Source: Paraburkholderia phenazinium
GTDB lineage: Bacteria; Pseudomonadota; Gammaproteobacteria; Burkholderiales; Burkholderiaceae
Direction of reading: 5' to 3'
Assembly: GCF_900142845.1 (NCBI RefSeq)
Contig: NZ_FSRU01000002.1
Location: 2,418,001-2,482,000 of the forward strand
Length of the DNA: 64,000 nt
This document shows, in pieces, positions 38,111 through 47,679 of the stretch; the first letter of the stretch is position 1; each line of letters starts with the position of its first letter. The translations under genes were made by a program, and so were the position numbers. The notes beneath the pieces were generated by a model, which searched no databases, was not told the DNA's origin, and worked only from the letters and a program-made list of their open reading frames with translations.

Positions 38111-39127
38111 ATGAGCGACGTCAAAGCCCAAATCGAAACGCGCCTCGCCCGCGAGTGGCAACAGCGCGGCCCGCTCGCCTGGGCACTGCTGCCATTCGCC
38201 TGCGTATTCGGCACGATCGCCGCCGCGCGGCGCGCCGCCTTTTCGCTCGGCTGGCTCAAGCGGGTGAGCGTCGGCGTGCCGGTGGTGGTGGTCGGCAATG
38301 TGACGGTCGGCGGCACCGGCAAGACGCCCACCGTGATCGCGCTTGTCGAAGCGCTGCGTGGCGCCGGCTTCCATCCCGGCGTCGTCTCGCGCGGCTATGG
38401 CGCGCGCGTCGGCCGGCCGACTGCCGTCACGCCGGCCTCGTCGCCGCAGGATGGTGGCGACGAGCCGTTGCTGATCGCCCGCCGCACCGGCGCGCCGGTG
38501 TGGGTCTGTCCGGATCGCGTGGCGGCCGCGCAGGCGCTGTGCGCCGCGCATCGCGAAGTCGACGTGATCGTCAGCGACGACGGCCTGCAGCATTACCGCC
38601 TCGCGCGCAACGCCGAAATCGTGGTGTTCGACCATCGCCTCGGCGGCAACGGTTTCCTGCTGCCGGCCGGCCCGCTGCGCGAGCCGCTCTCGCGCCACCG
38701 CGACGCGACGCTGATCAACAACCCCTACGACCGCACCTTACCGCCGTGGCCGAACAGCTTCGCGCTCACCCTCACGCCCGGCGACGCGTGGCATCTCGGC
38801 AACCCGTCGTTGCGCCGTCCGCTCGCCCAGTTCAGCGGCGATCGCGTGCTGGCCGCGGCCGGCATCGGTGCGCCGGAGCGCTTTTTCGCGACGCTGCGCG
38901 CGGCAGGCCTGACGCCCGACACCCGCGCGCTGCCCGATCACTACGCGTTCAGCAGCAATCCATTCGCGGACGTCGATGCCGACGCAATCCTGATCACCGA
39001 AAAGGATGCGGTAAAATTGGGGTCCTGGCACGATGCGCGCATCTGGGTGGTCCCGGTTGAAGCCGCGCTCGATCATCGCCTCATTGAATTAGTTGTGGAG
39101 AAACTCCGTGGACGCTCGCCTGCTTGA
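38111..39127 (+). CDS. lpxK: tetraacyldisaccharide 4'-kinase
   Basis: Lipid A biosynthesis enzyme of 338 residues that phosphorylates the 4' position of the tetraacyl disaccharide at the inner membrane to form lipid IVA. The P-loop GGTGKT is at about 67-72, and [23 protein letters not shown] and ITEKDAVKL are characteristic. An N-terminal hydrophobic segment ([14 protein letters not shown]) anchors the protein. The start at 38111 is chosen by family length; 38048 is possible. It overlaps the Trm112-like gene by 20 bases and begins the envelope run lpxK-Trm112-kdsB-adk. Confidence 0.92.
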   Translation: MSDVKAQIETRLAREWQQRGPLAWALLPFACVFGTIAAARRAAFSLGWLKRVSVGVPVVVVGNVTVGGTGKTPTVIALVEALRGAGFHPGVVSRGYGARVGRPTAVTPASSPQDGGDEPLLIARRTGAPVWVCPDRVAAAQALCAAHREVDVIVSDDGLQHYRLARNAEIVVFDHRLGGNGFLLPAGPLREPLSRHRDATLINNPYDRTLPPWPNSFALTLTPGDAWHLGNPSLRRPLAQFSGDRVLAAAGIGAPERFFATLRAAGLTPDTRALPDHYAFSSNPFADVDADAILITEKDAVKLGSWHDARIWVVPVEAALDHRLIELVVEKLRGRSPA

Positions 39128-39329
39128 AATTCTCGTCTGCCCGATCTGCAAGGGCCCGCTCAGCTACGATCGTCCGGCGCAGGAACTCATCTGCAACGCA
39201 GACAAGCTGGCCTATCCGATCCGCGACGGCATTCCCGTGATGCTGGTGGACGAAGCCCGTCAAACGGTCGAAGGCACGCCGGTCGAGCCGCTGAATCCCG
39301 GGGCGGGCCAACCCACGCCCGGCGCGTAA
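39108..39329 (+). CDS. Trm112 family zinc-ribbon-like protein (YcaR)
   Basis: Small protein of 73 residues with the Trm112 fold: [21 protein letters not shown] at the N-terminus with a Cys pair (CPIC), [25 protein letters not shown] later. In eukaryotes Trm112 activates methyltransferases; the bacterial role is not settled. The frame has a GTG start at 39108, with a GGAG box, and overlaps lpxK by 20 bp. The same gene sits between lpxK and kdsB in many proteobacteria. Confidence 0.88.
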   Translation: MDARLLEILVCPICKGPLSYDRPAQELICNADKLAYPIRDGIPVMLVDEARQTVEGTPVEPLNPGAGQPTPGA

Positions 39330-39443
39330 GGCCGCGAGGCCCTCACGGCAATCTGCGCTGAGGGCCTGTCCGTCGCCTCATTCGCTTTCGCCGGCGCGCC
39401 ACGCTTGCGCGCGCCCTGTTCCGGTCCAGCCACCGCCCTTCCG

Positions 39444-40253
39444 ATGACCCAAGCCACTGCCCCCGCCACCCCGCCCTTCATCGCCGTCGTTCCGGCGCGG
39501 CTGGCCTCGACCCGTCTGCCCAACAAGCCGCTGGCTGACATCGGCGGCAAGCCGATGGTCGTGCGCGTCGCAGAACGCGCACTCGCCTCGGGCGCGCAGC
39601 ACGTGCTGATTGCATCGGATGCGCAATCGGTGCTCGACGTTGCCCGCGAACACGGTATCGAAGCGATGCTCACGCGCGCCGACCATCCGTCGGGCACCGA
39701 CCGTCTCGCGGAAGTCGCCGCGCATTTCGGCTGGAGCGACGACACGATCGTGGTCAACGTGCAGGGCGACGAACCGCTCATCGATCCGGCGCTGGTGTGC
39801 GGCGTTGCGTCGCACCTCGCGGCAAGCCACGGCTGCGCCATCGCCACCGCCGCGCATCCGATCACCGACCCCGCCGAGATCTTCAACCCGAACGTCGTGA
39901 AGGTCGTCCTCGATGCGCGCGGCGTCGCGCTGTACTTCTCGCGCGCCCCGATTCCGTGGGCCCGCGACGCCTATCAGCCGCACTGGCCGAACATCGCCGC
40001 CATGCCCGCGCCGCCTGCGCCGGCAACGGTCTACCGGCATATCGGCCTGTATGCATACCGTGCAAAGTTTCTGCGCTCGTACCCGAGCCTCACGCACTCG
40101 CCGATCGAACAGGTCGAAGCGCTCGAGCAGTTGCGCGCCATGTGGCACGGCGAGCGGATCGCCGTCCTCGTCACGCCGGAAGTCCCGCTGCCGGGCGTCG
40201 ACACGCCCGCCGATCTCGCCCGCGTAAGGTCGTTATTCGGTCCGTCGGCGTAA
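39444..40253 (+). CDS. kdsB: 3-deoxy-manno-octulosonate cytidylyltransferase
   Basis: A 269-residue enzyme that activates KDO to CMP-KDO for the LPS inner core, in the cytosol. The nucleotidyltransferase N-terminus reads [16 protein letters not shown] (about 11-26), and the family motifs [19 protein letters not shown] and [14 protein letters not shown] are present. The ATG at 39444 is preferred because the upstream frame has no family match. It is 114 bases after the Trm112 gene, in the lpxK group. Confidence 0.94.
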   Translation: MTQATAPATPPFIAVVPARLASTRLPNKPLADIGGKPMVVRVAERALASGAQHVLIASDAQSVLDVAREHGIEAMLTRADHPSGTDRLAEVAAHFGWSDDTIVVNVQGDEPLIDPALVCGVASHLAASHGCAIATAAHPITDPAEIFNPNVVKVVLDARGVALYFSRAPIPWARDAYQPHWPNIAAMPAPPAPATVYRHIGLYAYRAKFLRSYPSLTHSPIEQVEALEQLRAMWHGERIAVLVTPEVPLPGVDTPADLARVRSLFGPSA

Positions 40254-40468
40254 AAACCCATGGCATAATCAAACGGTTGTGCGCACCATCTGCAATGATC
40301 GTTCGTCAGGGTTTGCCCGGTCGTCCCGCTAGCCCCCTTGCAGCGCCGTCCTCCTCGACGTGCAGCGCAAGGCGCATGGCGGCCAGTTCGATGCAGGCCC
40401 CCTGAACCCAACGTGCAGATAAGCTCGCAAGAGCTTTAAAGCGTCGCGCCGCGAAAGAATTCACATAG

Positions 40469-41149
<681 letters not shown>

Positions 41150-41208
41150 GCAAGATGGCATGAATGACAAGCGGCACGTCGACTGGCGCTGCCGCTCGTC
41201 AATCAGAC

Positions 41209-41235
41209 AACCCGCCCGCATGGGCGGGTTTTTTA
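41209..41235 (+). terminator. rho-independent terminator of adk
   Basis: Perfect 9-bp stem AACCCGCCC / GGGCGGGTT, four-base loop, then TTTTAT; 59 bases after the adk stop. Confidence 0.9.
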
Positions 41236-41473
41236 TTCCAGCGGCAGATACTCGGCATGTCCCGCATTTCCGTATCTCGCCGGTTCCGTAGCCGCGTGTA
41301 CGCCACGCTTCATTTACTCAGTTATCCGAATCAAACCGGGCGTTCTCCCAACGCACCACGCCGGTGCAGCCACCCTGCCCTTTCGCTTTCCGCGCTGCAG
41401 CACAGCCGTTACAATCGACTATCGAAAAGATATTCGATCGTGACGATTACCGAACTGAAGCAAAGGAGAAGAC

Positions 41474-42232
41474 ATGGAGATTCGTGACAATGTATTCCTG
41501 ATCACCGGCGGTGCATCCGGTCTCGGCGCGGCAACTGCGCGCCTGTTCGCCTCGGAAGGCGGCAAGATCGTGGTGGCCGACCTCAATCAGGACGCCGGCG
41601 TAGCGCTCGCCCAGGAGTTGGGCGGCGTGTTCGTCAAGTGCGATGTGAGCCGCGAGGAAGACGCCATCCAGGCCGTCGATGCCGCCGTCAAACTCGGCAC
41701 GCTGCGCGGCCTCATCAACTGCGCGGGCGTGGCGCCGGCCATCAAGACCGTCGGCAAGGACGGGCCGCATCCGCTCGAGTCGTTCACGCGCACGATCTCG
41801 ATCAACCTGATCGGCACTTTCAACATGATCCGCCTCGCCGCGGCGGCAATGGCGAAGAACGCGCCGAACGCGCTGGGCGAGCGCGGCGTGATCATCAACA
41901 CGGCATCGGTCGCGGCGTTCGACGGCCAGATCGGCCAGGCCGCGTACGCGGCATCGAAGAGCGGCGTGGTGGGCATGACGCTGCCGATCGCACGCGATCT
42001 GTCGCGCAACGCCATTCGTGTGATGACGATTGCACCGGGCATCTTCGAAACGCCGATGCTGCTCGGCATGCCGCAGGAGGTGCAGGATGCCCTCGGTGCG
42101 ATGGTGCCGTTCCCGCCGCGCCTCGGCAAACCAGGCGAGTACGCCATGCTGGCCAAGCAGATCTTCGACAACCCGATGCTCAATGGCGAAGTGATCCGTC
42201 TGGACGGTGCGATCCGGATGCAGCCGAAGTAA
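41474..42232 (+). CDS. 3-hydroxyacyl-CoA dehydrogenase, SDR family
   Basis: Short-chain dehydrogenase of 252 residues close to the type II 3-hydroxyacyl-CoA dehydrogenase (HSD17B10-like). The NAD site [11 protein letters not shown] (about 12-22) and the YAASK motif (Tyr-x-x-x-Lys, about 158-162) with Ser about 145 are intact. It should oxidise L-3-hydroxyacyl-CoA to 3-ketoacyl-CoA in beta-oxidation or branched amino-acid breakdown. A strong AAAGGAGAAG box precedes the ATG. It is followed by the shared terminator at 42278-42328 and stands alone. Confidence 0.85.
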   Translation: MEIRDNVFLITGGASGLGAATARLFASEGGKIVVADLNQDAGVALAQELGGVFVKCDVSREEDAIQAVDAAVKLGTLRGLINCAGVAPAIKTVGKDGPHPLESFTRTISINLIGTFNMIRLAAAAMAKNAPNALGERGVIINTASVAAFDGQIGQAAYAASKSGVVGMTLPIARDLSRNAIRVMTIAPGIFETPMLLGMPQEVQDALGAMVPFPPRLGKPGEYAMLAKQIFDNPMLNGEVIRLDGAIRMQPK

Positions 42233-42277
42233 TACGGCTTGCTGGGCAGGATGCATCGTCCACGCACTGCCCAAAGT

Positions 42278-42328
42278 AAAGTAAAACGCCTGCAGTGCGC
42301 TCGATGCGCGTCGCAGGCGTTTTACTTT
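42278..42328. terminator. bidirectional terminator, 16-bp stem
   Basis: A perfect 16-bp stem AAAGTAAAACGCCTGC / GCAGGCGTTTTACTTT with a long loop. Both ends are T-rich on the relevant strand, so it can stop the SDR gene from the left and the sirB1 gene from the right. Confidence 0.85.
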
Positions 42329-42409
42329 GGGTCTTTCGTATGAGCTAACCGGAGCCGGTTGGCCGCAGCGGCCGCGCACCAGGTGCGTCGCCACGCCGGC
42401 AAAACCGCC

Positions 42410-43261
42410 TCAATCGCGATCGTTATGCTGCGTGCGCTGCCGCAACTCGTGCAACTGCGATTCGACGACCGTTGCATCGTCAGCGTCAGGCCGATCGCCG
42501 AGGTAGCGTTCGAGATCTTCAAGCGCCGGACGCAGATAATCGAGCCGCGCATAAGCGAAACCGCGGTCGCGGATTTCCTCGATGCTCTCCGGCAGCAGAA
42601 TCACGAGACGCTGCTGAACGGCCAGCAAGCGCTGCCAGCGTTCCGTCTGAAGATAGGTGGACTTCAGAGTCCCCAGCATCCGCGCGATGATCTCGCGGCG
42701 CGTGGCCGGTTGCAGCAGCATCCGCAAGGCGCGGCTCACCGACTCGCCCGCCGACGCCACATACGGCTCGAGCATCTCCACCATCTCCGACTCCGACAGC
42801 GAATGCCCCGTGGTCGGATCGAGCATCACGTCGCCATCGGGCGTGGTCACGCGCAGCAGGAAGTGCCCGGGAAACGACACGCCGCGCACAGGAATGCCGA
42901 TCTGCTCGGCCATCTCCAGATACAGTACCGCGAGCGAAATGGGAATGCCGCGGCGCCGTTTGAGGACGACGTTCAGATGGCTGTTGTCGGGGTCGTAGTA
43001 ATCGTTGAGGTTGCTGCCGAAGCCCAGCTCGCGGAAGAAAAAGCGGTTCAGAATGCCGACCTTCTGCTTGATGTCGGCGTCGGCCGGCATGCGGCGCTGC
43101 AGGCGCACCACCAGCTCGTCGAGCTCGGCGAGCGTGCCTTGCAGATCGAGATCGGGATAAGCATCCTGTGCAAGCGACAGCGCTGCCTCGGTCAGGGGCA
43201 GACTGTCGTCTTCGGCGACCAGCGTGCTGAAATAGTCGAGAACCCGCGTCGTCGTGATCAC
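42410..43261 (-). CDS. SirB1 family protein (transglutaminase-like plus TPR)
   Basis: A 283-residue protein of the SirB1 family. A transglutaminase-like segment (about 90-160: LNRFFFRELGFGSN, GIPISLAVLYLEMAEQIGIPVRGVSFPGHFLLR) is followed by a TPR-like helical half (RDRGFAYARLDYLRPALEDLERYL). The role is unknown. It starts with GTG at 43261, overlapping the murJ stop as GTGA, so the two are translationally coupled. Confidence 0.85.
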   Translation of the reverse strand: MITTTRVLDYFSTLVAEDDSLPLTEAALSLAQDAYPDLDLQGTLAELDELVVRLQRRMPADADIKQKVGILNRFFFRELGFGSNLNDYYDPDNSHLNVVLKRRRGIPISLAVLYLEMAEQIGIPVRGVSFPGHFLLRVTTPDGDVMLDPTTGHSLSESEMVEMLEPYVASAGESVSRALRMLLQPATRREIIARMLGTLKSTYLQTERWQRLLAVQQRLVILLPESIEEIRDRGFAYARLDYLRPALEDLERYLGDRPDADDATVVESQLHELRQRTQHNDRD

Positions 43262-44808
43262 TTCACTCGCCTTCTGAAATACGCGTACTTGAAGCCCATC
43301 AGCCAGAGCATACCGAAATATAGCGCAGCAAACAGAACGAGGCACGCTGCGAGCAATACGATGCGCGCGAGCGGTTGGGCATGCAAGCCGATCCAGTCGA
43401 AGCTGATGGCAAACCAGTGCATCACCCCCGCGAGGACGAGGCACGCGCCGATCATCTGCACAAAGAAAACCAGCCAGCCGCTCGACGGCATATAGATGCC
43501 GCGCCGGCGCAAGCCGATAAACAGCAGCAGCGCGTTCATGCAGGCGCCGAGCCCAACGCTCAGCGTCAAGCCGGCATGCGCAAAGATCGGCACAAAGACG
43601 AAATTGCTCAACTGCGTGACGACCAGCACACCCACGCCGATCTTGACCGGCGTCTTGATGTCCTGCTTCGCATAGAAGCCCGGCGCGAGGATCTTGATGA
43701 GGATGAGCCCGATCAAGCCGACGCCGTACGCCGCCAGCGCGCGTCCGACCATCACGACCGAATGGGCGTCGAACTTGCCGTAGTGGAACAGCGTGGCCGT
43801 CAGCGGCTCGGCGAAGAAAAACAGCGCAATCGCGCTGGGCGCGGCCAGTAGAAACGTGACCCGCAGCCCCCAGTCGAGCAGCGACGAATACTCGTGCGGA
43901 TCGGCGTCGACGTGGGCCTTGGAGAGGCTCGGCAGCAGGATCGTGCCGAGCGCGACGCCCAGCAGCGCGGTGGGGAACTCCATCAGCCGGTCGGCGTAGT
44001 TGATCCAGGAGACCGCCCCCGGTCCGATGCGCGACGCGATGTTGGTGTTGATGATGAGACTGATCTGCGCCACCGACACCGCGAACATGGCCGGCACCAT
44101 CTTCGACAGCACCCGCTTGACGCCGCGATGCGCGAGCGCGCGCACCGGGTTCCAGCCGATGCGCGGCACCATGTCGATCTTCTTGAGGCCGGGCAACTGC
44201 ACGAGGAACTGCAGCACGCCGCCGACGATCACCGCCCAGGCCAGCGCATAGACCGGTGTCTTCATATGCGGCGCGACGAACACGGCCGCGACGATGAACG
44301 CTACGTTCAGCAGCACCGGCGCGAAAGCGGGCAGCGAAAAGTTCTTGTAAGTATTCAGCACGCCCGACGCCAGCGACGTCAGCGAAATGAACACGATGTA
44401 CGGGAACATGATGCGCGTCATCGTGACGGCGAGCGGATACGCCTGGCCGTCATGCGCCAGACCCGAGGCCACCACGAACACCACGCCGGAGGCCCCCACC
44501 ACGCCGATCAGCGACAGGATGGCCAGCGCCCAGGCGAGCACCGTCGAGGTTGCGTCGACGAGCGCCTTGGTCGCGTCATGTCCCTGCTGATTCTTGAACT
44601 CGGCAAGAATCGGCACGAACGCCTGCGAGAAGGCACCTTCCGCGGAAATGCGACGCAGCAGGTTGGGAATGCGAAAGGCGACGTAGAACGCGTCGGTGAA
44701 TTGGCTGGCGCCGAACGCACGGGCGATCAGCGTTTCGCGGGCCAGTCCGGTCACGCGCGACAGCAGCGTGAAGCCGCTGACCGTCAGCAGGGCTCGGAAT
44801 AGATTCAT
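43258..44808 (-). CDS. murJ: lipid II flippase
   Basis: Inner-membrane flippase of 516 residues (MOP superfamily, MviN/MurJ) that moves lipid II to the periplasm for peptidoglycan synthesis. It has about 14 transmembrane helices. The N-terminal SRVTGLARETLIARAFGAS block and several charged residues in helices are typical. The start at 44808 is the family start (MNLFRALLTVSGFTLLSRVTG); the longer frame is not coding. It is coupled to sirB1 downstream and divergent from rpsT. Confidence 0.94.
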   Translation of the reverse strand: MNLFRALLTVSGFTLLSRVTGLARETLIARAFGASQFTDAFYVAFRIPNLLRRISAEGAFSQAFVPILAEFKNQQGHDATKALVDATSTVLAWALAILSLIGVVGASGVVFVVASGLAHDGQAYPLAVTMTRIMFPYIVFISLTSLASGVLNTYKNFSLPAFAPVLLNVAFIVAAVFVAPHMKTPVYALAWAVIVGGVLQFLVQLPGLKKIDMVPRIGWNPVRALAHRGVKRVLSKMVPAMFAVSVAQISLIINTNIASRIGPGAVSWINYADRLMEFPTALLGVALGTILLPSLSKAHVDADPHEYSSLLDWGLRVTFLLAAPSAIALFFFAEPLTATLFHYGKFDAHSVVMVGRALAAYGVGLIGLILIKILAPGFYAKQDIKTPVKIGVGVLVVTQLSNFVFVPIFAHAGLTLSVGLGACMNALLLFIGLRRRGIYMPSSGWLVFFVQMIGACLVLAGVMHWFAISFDWIGLHAQPLARIVLLAACLVLFAALYFGMLWLMGFKYAYFRRRVK

Positions 44809-44986
44809 GGGGCGCTTATTATACGGGTGCCGCAGGTGCGGACGATCAGCCGGGACCCGAATCGGACCGATTTGTCGCCCAGACGTTCGCTCGGGCTTTC
44901 GCTCGAACTTTCGTTTTGTGGGACACACGCTGGGGAATGGCGTACGGCCGGCGGGGCCGCCCACACGCCGGACCCCGTATTTTCGT

Positions 44987-45016
44987 TTGCCACGTGCCTG
45001 TTTTTGTTGCTATAAT
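44987..45016 (+). promoter_or_regulatory. candidate sigma-70 promoter of rpsT
   Basis: TTGCCA (44987-44992) and a perfect TATAAT (45011-45016) are separated by 18 bases. It is divergent from murJ, and would give an rpsT leader of about 230 nt. Confidence 0.65.
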
Positions 45017-45108
45017 CGCCGGTTTCGACGCTCGATCAATTTTCGGACAGCATTCGTGTGCCTCCGGTGCGTACCCTAAGCACCCTCTGAATGCCTGCTG
45101 AAACGGGC

Positions 45109-45129
45109 CTGATTCGCGTAGCGAATCAG
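45109..45129 (+). promoter_or_regulatory. hairpin in the rpsT leader
   Basis: A perfect 9-bp stem CTGATTCGC / GCGAATCAG with a three-base loop lies in the rpsT leader, 128 bases before the start codon. E. coli S20 represses its own translation through leader structure, so this could have a similar role by inference. Confidence 0.4.
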
Positions 45130-45256
45130 TAGATTCGTCAGTAATTTCGACACTTTTTGCGCTCTTGGGCAATCGCTTCCAAGGGTTCGATCTAAAAGCA
45201 GCGCCCGGCCACTTGAAGGTCAGGTACTGGAAACAGGAACAGGATAAGGAACCGTC

Positions 45257-45535
45257 ATGGCTAACTCCGCACAAGCACGCAAGCGCGCCCGTCAGGCCGC
45301 GAAAGCAAACTCGCACAACTCGGCGCTGCGCTCGAAGTTCCGCACGGCTATCAAGGCTGTTCGCAAGGCGATCGACGCCGGCGACAAGGCCAAGGCCGCT
45401 GAGATCTTCCTGTCGTCGTCGAAGACGATCGACATCATCGCCGACAAGAAAATCGTTCACAAGAACAAGGCAGCTCGCCATAAGAGCCGCCTCGCTGCAG
45501 CCATCAAGGGTCTGCAAGCGCCCGCAGCGCAGTAA
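45257..45535 (+). CDS. rpsT: 30S ribosomal protein S20
   Basis: Primary-binding 16S rRNA protein of the small ribosomal subunit, 92 residues, very basic and helical. The family N-terminus [18 protein letters not shown] is exact. The start has an AGGATAAGGAA Shine-Dalgarno. Its leader of more than 200 bases holds the hairpin at 45109-45129. A terminator follows at 45586-45612. Confidence 0.97.
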   Translation: MANSAQARKRARQAAKANSHNSALRSKFRTAIKAVRKAIDAGDKAKAAEIFLSSSKTIDIIADKKIVHKNKAARHKSRLAAAIKGLQAPAAQ

Positions 45536-45585
45536 ATCCGGTCAGCCCGCTTCGGTGGGCTACCTCCTGTTTCCGCTGCGTCATG

Positions 45586-45612
45586 AAAGCCCGCTTCGGC
45601 GGGCTTTTTTGT
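45586..45612 (+). terminator. rho-independent terminator of rpsT
   Basis: Stem AAAGCCCGC / GCGGGCTTT, loop TTCG, then T-rich tail. Confidence 0.9.
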
Positions 45613-45688
45613 TTGCTTTTGTGTCCGAGGCAAGCGCCTTACGCACGCCCAGCAGACCTGCCCGGTCGCGGAGCACAAAGCCGGGCAC

Positions 45689-45713
45689 AAAAAAACCCGC
45701 TCTTTGCGGGTTT
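45689..45713 (-). terminator. rho-independent terminator of the DUF3579 gene
   Basis: Stem AAACCCGC / GCGGGTTT with a five-base loop. Seven A residues at its left make a T-run on the minus strand, downstream of the DUF3579 gene. Confidence 0.8.
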
Positions 45714-45793
45714 CATCATTTCCATTTGCCCTGCGACTCGAGTTTCCTCGCCACCGCTGAGTCAGGCTGCCTGCCGGCATAGCACGCTCTGTG

Positions 45794-46135
45794 TTACTTC
45801 GCCTTCAGCGCCTGTTGCGTGCCGTGCTCCGGCGGCAATTCGCAGGCCTCGGTCACCAGCAGATCATTGTCTTTCGCGAAGTTCATGACGAAGTCGAAGG
45901 CCATCGGCTCGATATCGCGCAGCCGCGAGTCGAGGATGACGCATTTGAGATCGTCGAGCATCGTAGGGCGGACGTACAGCGAGTACTGCATGTAGGCGTT
46001 CGGCCCTTTTCTCACACCCGGCCCGAACATGGACATGACCCCGGCGAGGCGCTCCGACCAGTCGCTCGGCCGAAACTTCTTTCCGTTCGAAGTGATGCCC
46101 TGAATGAAATATTCGGTTGGAGCTGATTCGGCCAT
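45794..46135 (-). CDS. DUF3579 family protein
   Basis: Small protein of 114 residues (SWSERLAGVMSMFG-like core: NGKKFRPSDWSERLAGVMSM and MLDDLKCVILDSRL). DUF3579 has no known function. It normally sits beside argF in Burkholderiales; here argF is 3.4 kb away because the group II intron lies between them. The start at 46135 is chosen by family length; the upstream frame to 46270 is not coding. Confidence 0.8.
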   Translation of the reverse strand: MAESAPTEYFIQGITSNGKKFRPSDWSERLAGVMSMFGPGVRKGPNAYMQYSLYVRPTMLDDLKCVILDSRLRDIEPMAFDFVMNFAKDNDLLVTEACELPPEHGTQQALKAK

Positions 46136-46502
46136 GTAGGGATACCTGTGTGACTGCCCAGCACAATGCCAGCGAATGCGGCTGCCTGAACGGCTAACTG
46201 AACACGTCGTACACGACCTCGCGGACCTCGCCGCCAAGGGCCGCGGTGCCGACAAAGGCCACCTCGGCAATCGTCATGACGGCGCACCGCGAGGAAAGCC
46301 TTCCGGGCGCGCGAGCCGTGTCCAGCAAGCGTGGAACCTGCTTGCCGGGCTTTTGGGAAACCCCGAGATTATAGCTCAGCGGGCCTCTTTCCGCACCGCA
46401 CACAAGAACTCTCCTACGCGTCCTGTGCTCGTCCAGGAATCGCCGCCCTGCCGTCCGGCTAGCTCGTCAAACGGGTGAAAATCCTTTATGCTGCATCGAG
46501 TT
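46136..46502. other. intergenic DNA left of the intron (5' exon side)
   Basis: About 370 bases upstream of the intron. Its right end is presumably the original upstream region of argF: a weak promoter-like GTCAAA..TATGCT lies near 46466-46492. It ends with the intron-binding sequences IBS2 (TGCTGC, 46489-46494) and IBS1 (CGAGTT, 46497-46502). No gene is seen. Confidence 0.5.
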
Positions 46503-46721
46503 GTGCGACACGACGCTCGCAGTAGTCGTGTAGAGGAGACAACCTCTCTAAAAATCAAGCCTTTGGAAAGGCCGAGCTTTCCTTAAACAATCTCAGCGCC
46601 CGTAGTAAGTCACGGTTCGTCCCCTTGGTAGACTTCTAACGTCTATACATAGGCCGTGAGATCGGTTCGCCGGTCTGGGGTTCCCTGAGAGACAGTCTCC
46701 CGTCTCACAAAGGTGGTCAAC

Positions 46722-46913
46722 ATGGACAAGCGGGACCAGTACGGTGTAAATGCAGTCCGTCGCGATATCGCATCCATTGTGGATGGGTTTGTCGAGATGA
46801 GAGCTCACCTCGGTCGTATTGCTAAAAGACTCGACGATCTTCGTTGGTTCGTCGGTGGCTTAGCGGTTGCGAGCGTGGTGGCTGCTGGCTTGGCGAAGCA
46901 TTTCATCGGGTAA
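46722..46913 (+). CDS. small membrane-protein ORF inside the group II intron
   Basis: A 63-residue ORF in the 5' (domain I) part of the intron, where no protein is expected. A good AAAGGTGG Shine-Dalgarno lies five bases before the ATG at 46722. Residues about 12-45 form an amphipathic helix (VRRDIASIVDGFVEMRAHLG, RIAKRLDDLRW) and 46-60 a transmembrane helix (FVGGLAVASVVAAGL). The plan resembles XhlA-like small membrane proteins and holin-associated peptides, but no firm family match is claimed. It is not part of the maturase. The GTG at 46713 is an alternative start. Confidence 0.6.
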   Translation: MDKRDQYGVNAVRRDIASIVDGFVEMRAHLGRIAKRLDDLRWFVGGLAVASVVAAGLAKHFIG

Positions 46914-47679
46914 CACTGCCCGTCTTTTCATGTACGACGCGAGCGAAAGCTCTGTCTGTCATTGTTCAACCTACCGGCTGTATTCATTGGTAGGCAGCGA
47001 ACCTGTTATGCGACTAGCAGTAGCCTACGGAGACATGCGTCACTGGCAACGGTGAGGTGTGAAGCTCTCCTGACAACGTAGCCCCCGGCATCGGGCAAGG
47101 CGAAACCGTGAGGTATTGTCTTGAAGACTCCCAGCAGCAAGGGGGTTGAGGAGCTAGGCTGGCTGGCATGGGCAACATATGTGAACTGCTGATAAACCTC
47201 GTAAGCACGCGTTGTGCCGAAGCTGCTACTGGCACTGACCAAAAGGTACGTGGTTGGCTAACTCGTTGACTCGTCGGGTTACGTCGTCGTTTACAACCAC
47301 CGGGGAATAGGCAGGCCCTAAACCAGTCGTGTGACAGACAGGGAACGTGGTAAGCCTGTACTGCTGCCGGGGACGAAAGTCTCTGGCAGGTGAACCGCAA
47401 GGAACACTGTTGGCCGTGCAGGTATGGGAGGACGGAAAAAGCGAACGCCGAACTGTAATGGTACGGATAGAGGTAGCAACATTATCTCACGCGAAAGCGG
47501 GCAGACTTCCGTCTGGTCTACCGTCGCAAGACGGCTGACTACCCTTTGACTCGATACCTGGGTCGGTTGCAGTACACCGACATCTATTTGGATTCCCTTG
47601 TGGGAGCGAAGTTGGCTCCCACAAGGGGACAACTCCGTTCTCCTGCTCGGGATTTTTATTTTTCGAGAAGGAGAGCAGC

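Noticed and set aside
37934..38698. 254-codon open frame antisense to lpxK
   Set aside because: Composition of a shadow frame; lpxK motifs are on the plus strand.
46990..47030. alternative intron start at the second TGCGAC sequence
   Set aside because: It would leave no complementarity with EBS1/EBS2, whereas both match the sequence directly before 46503.
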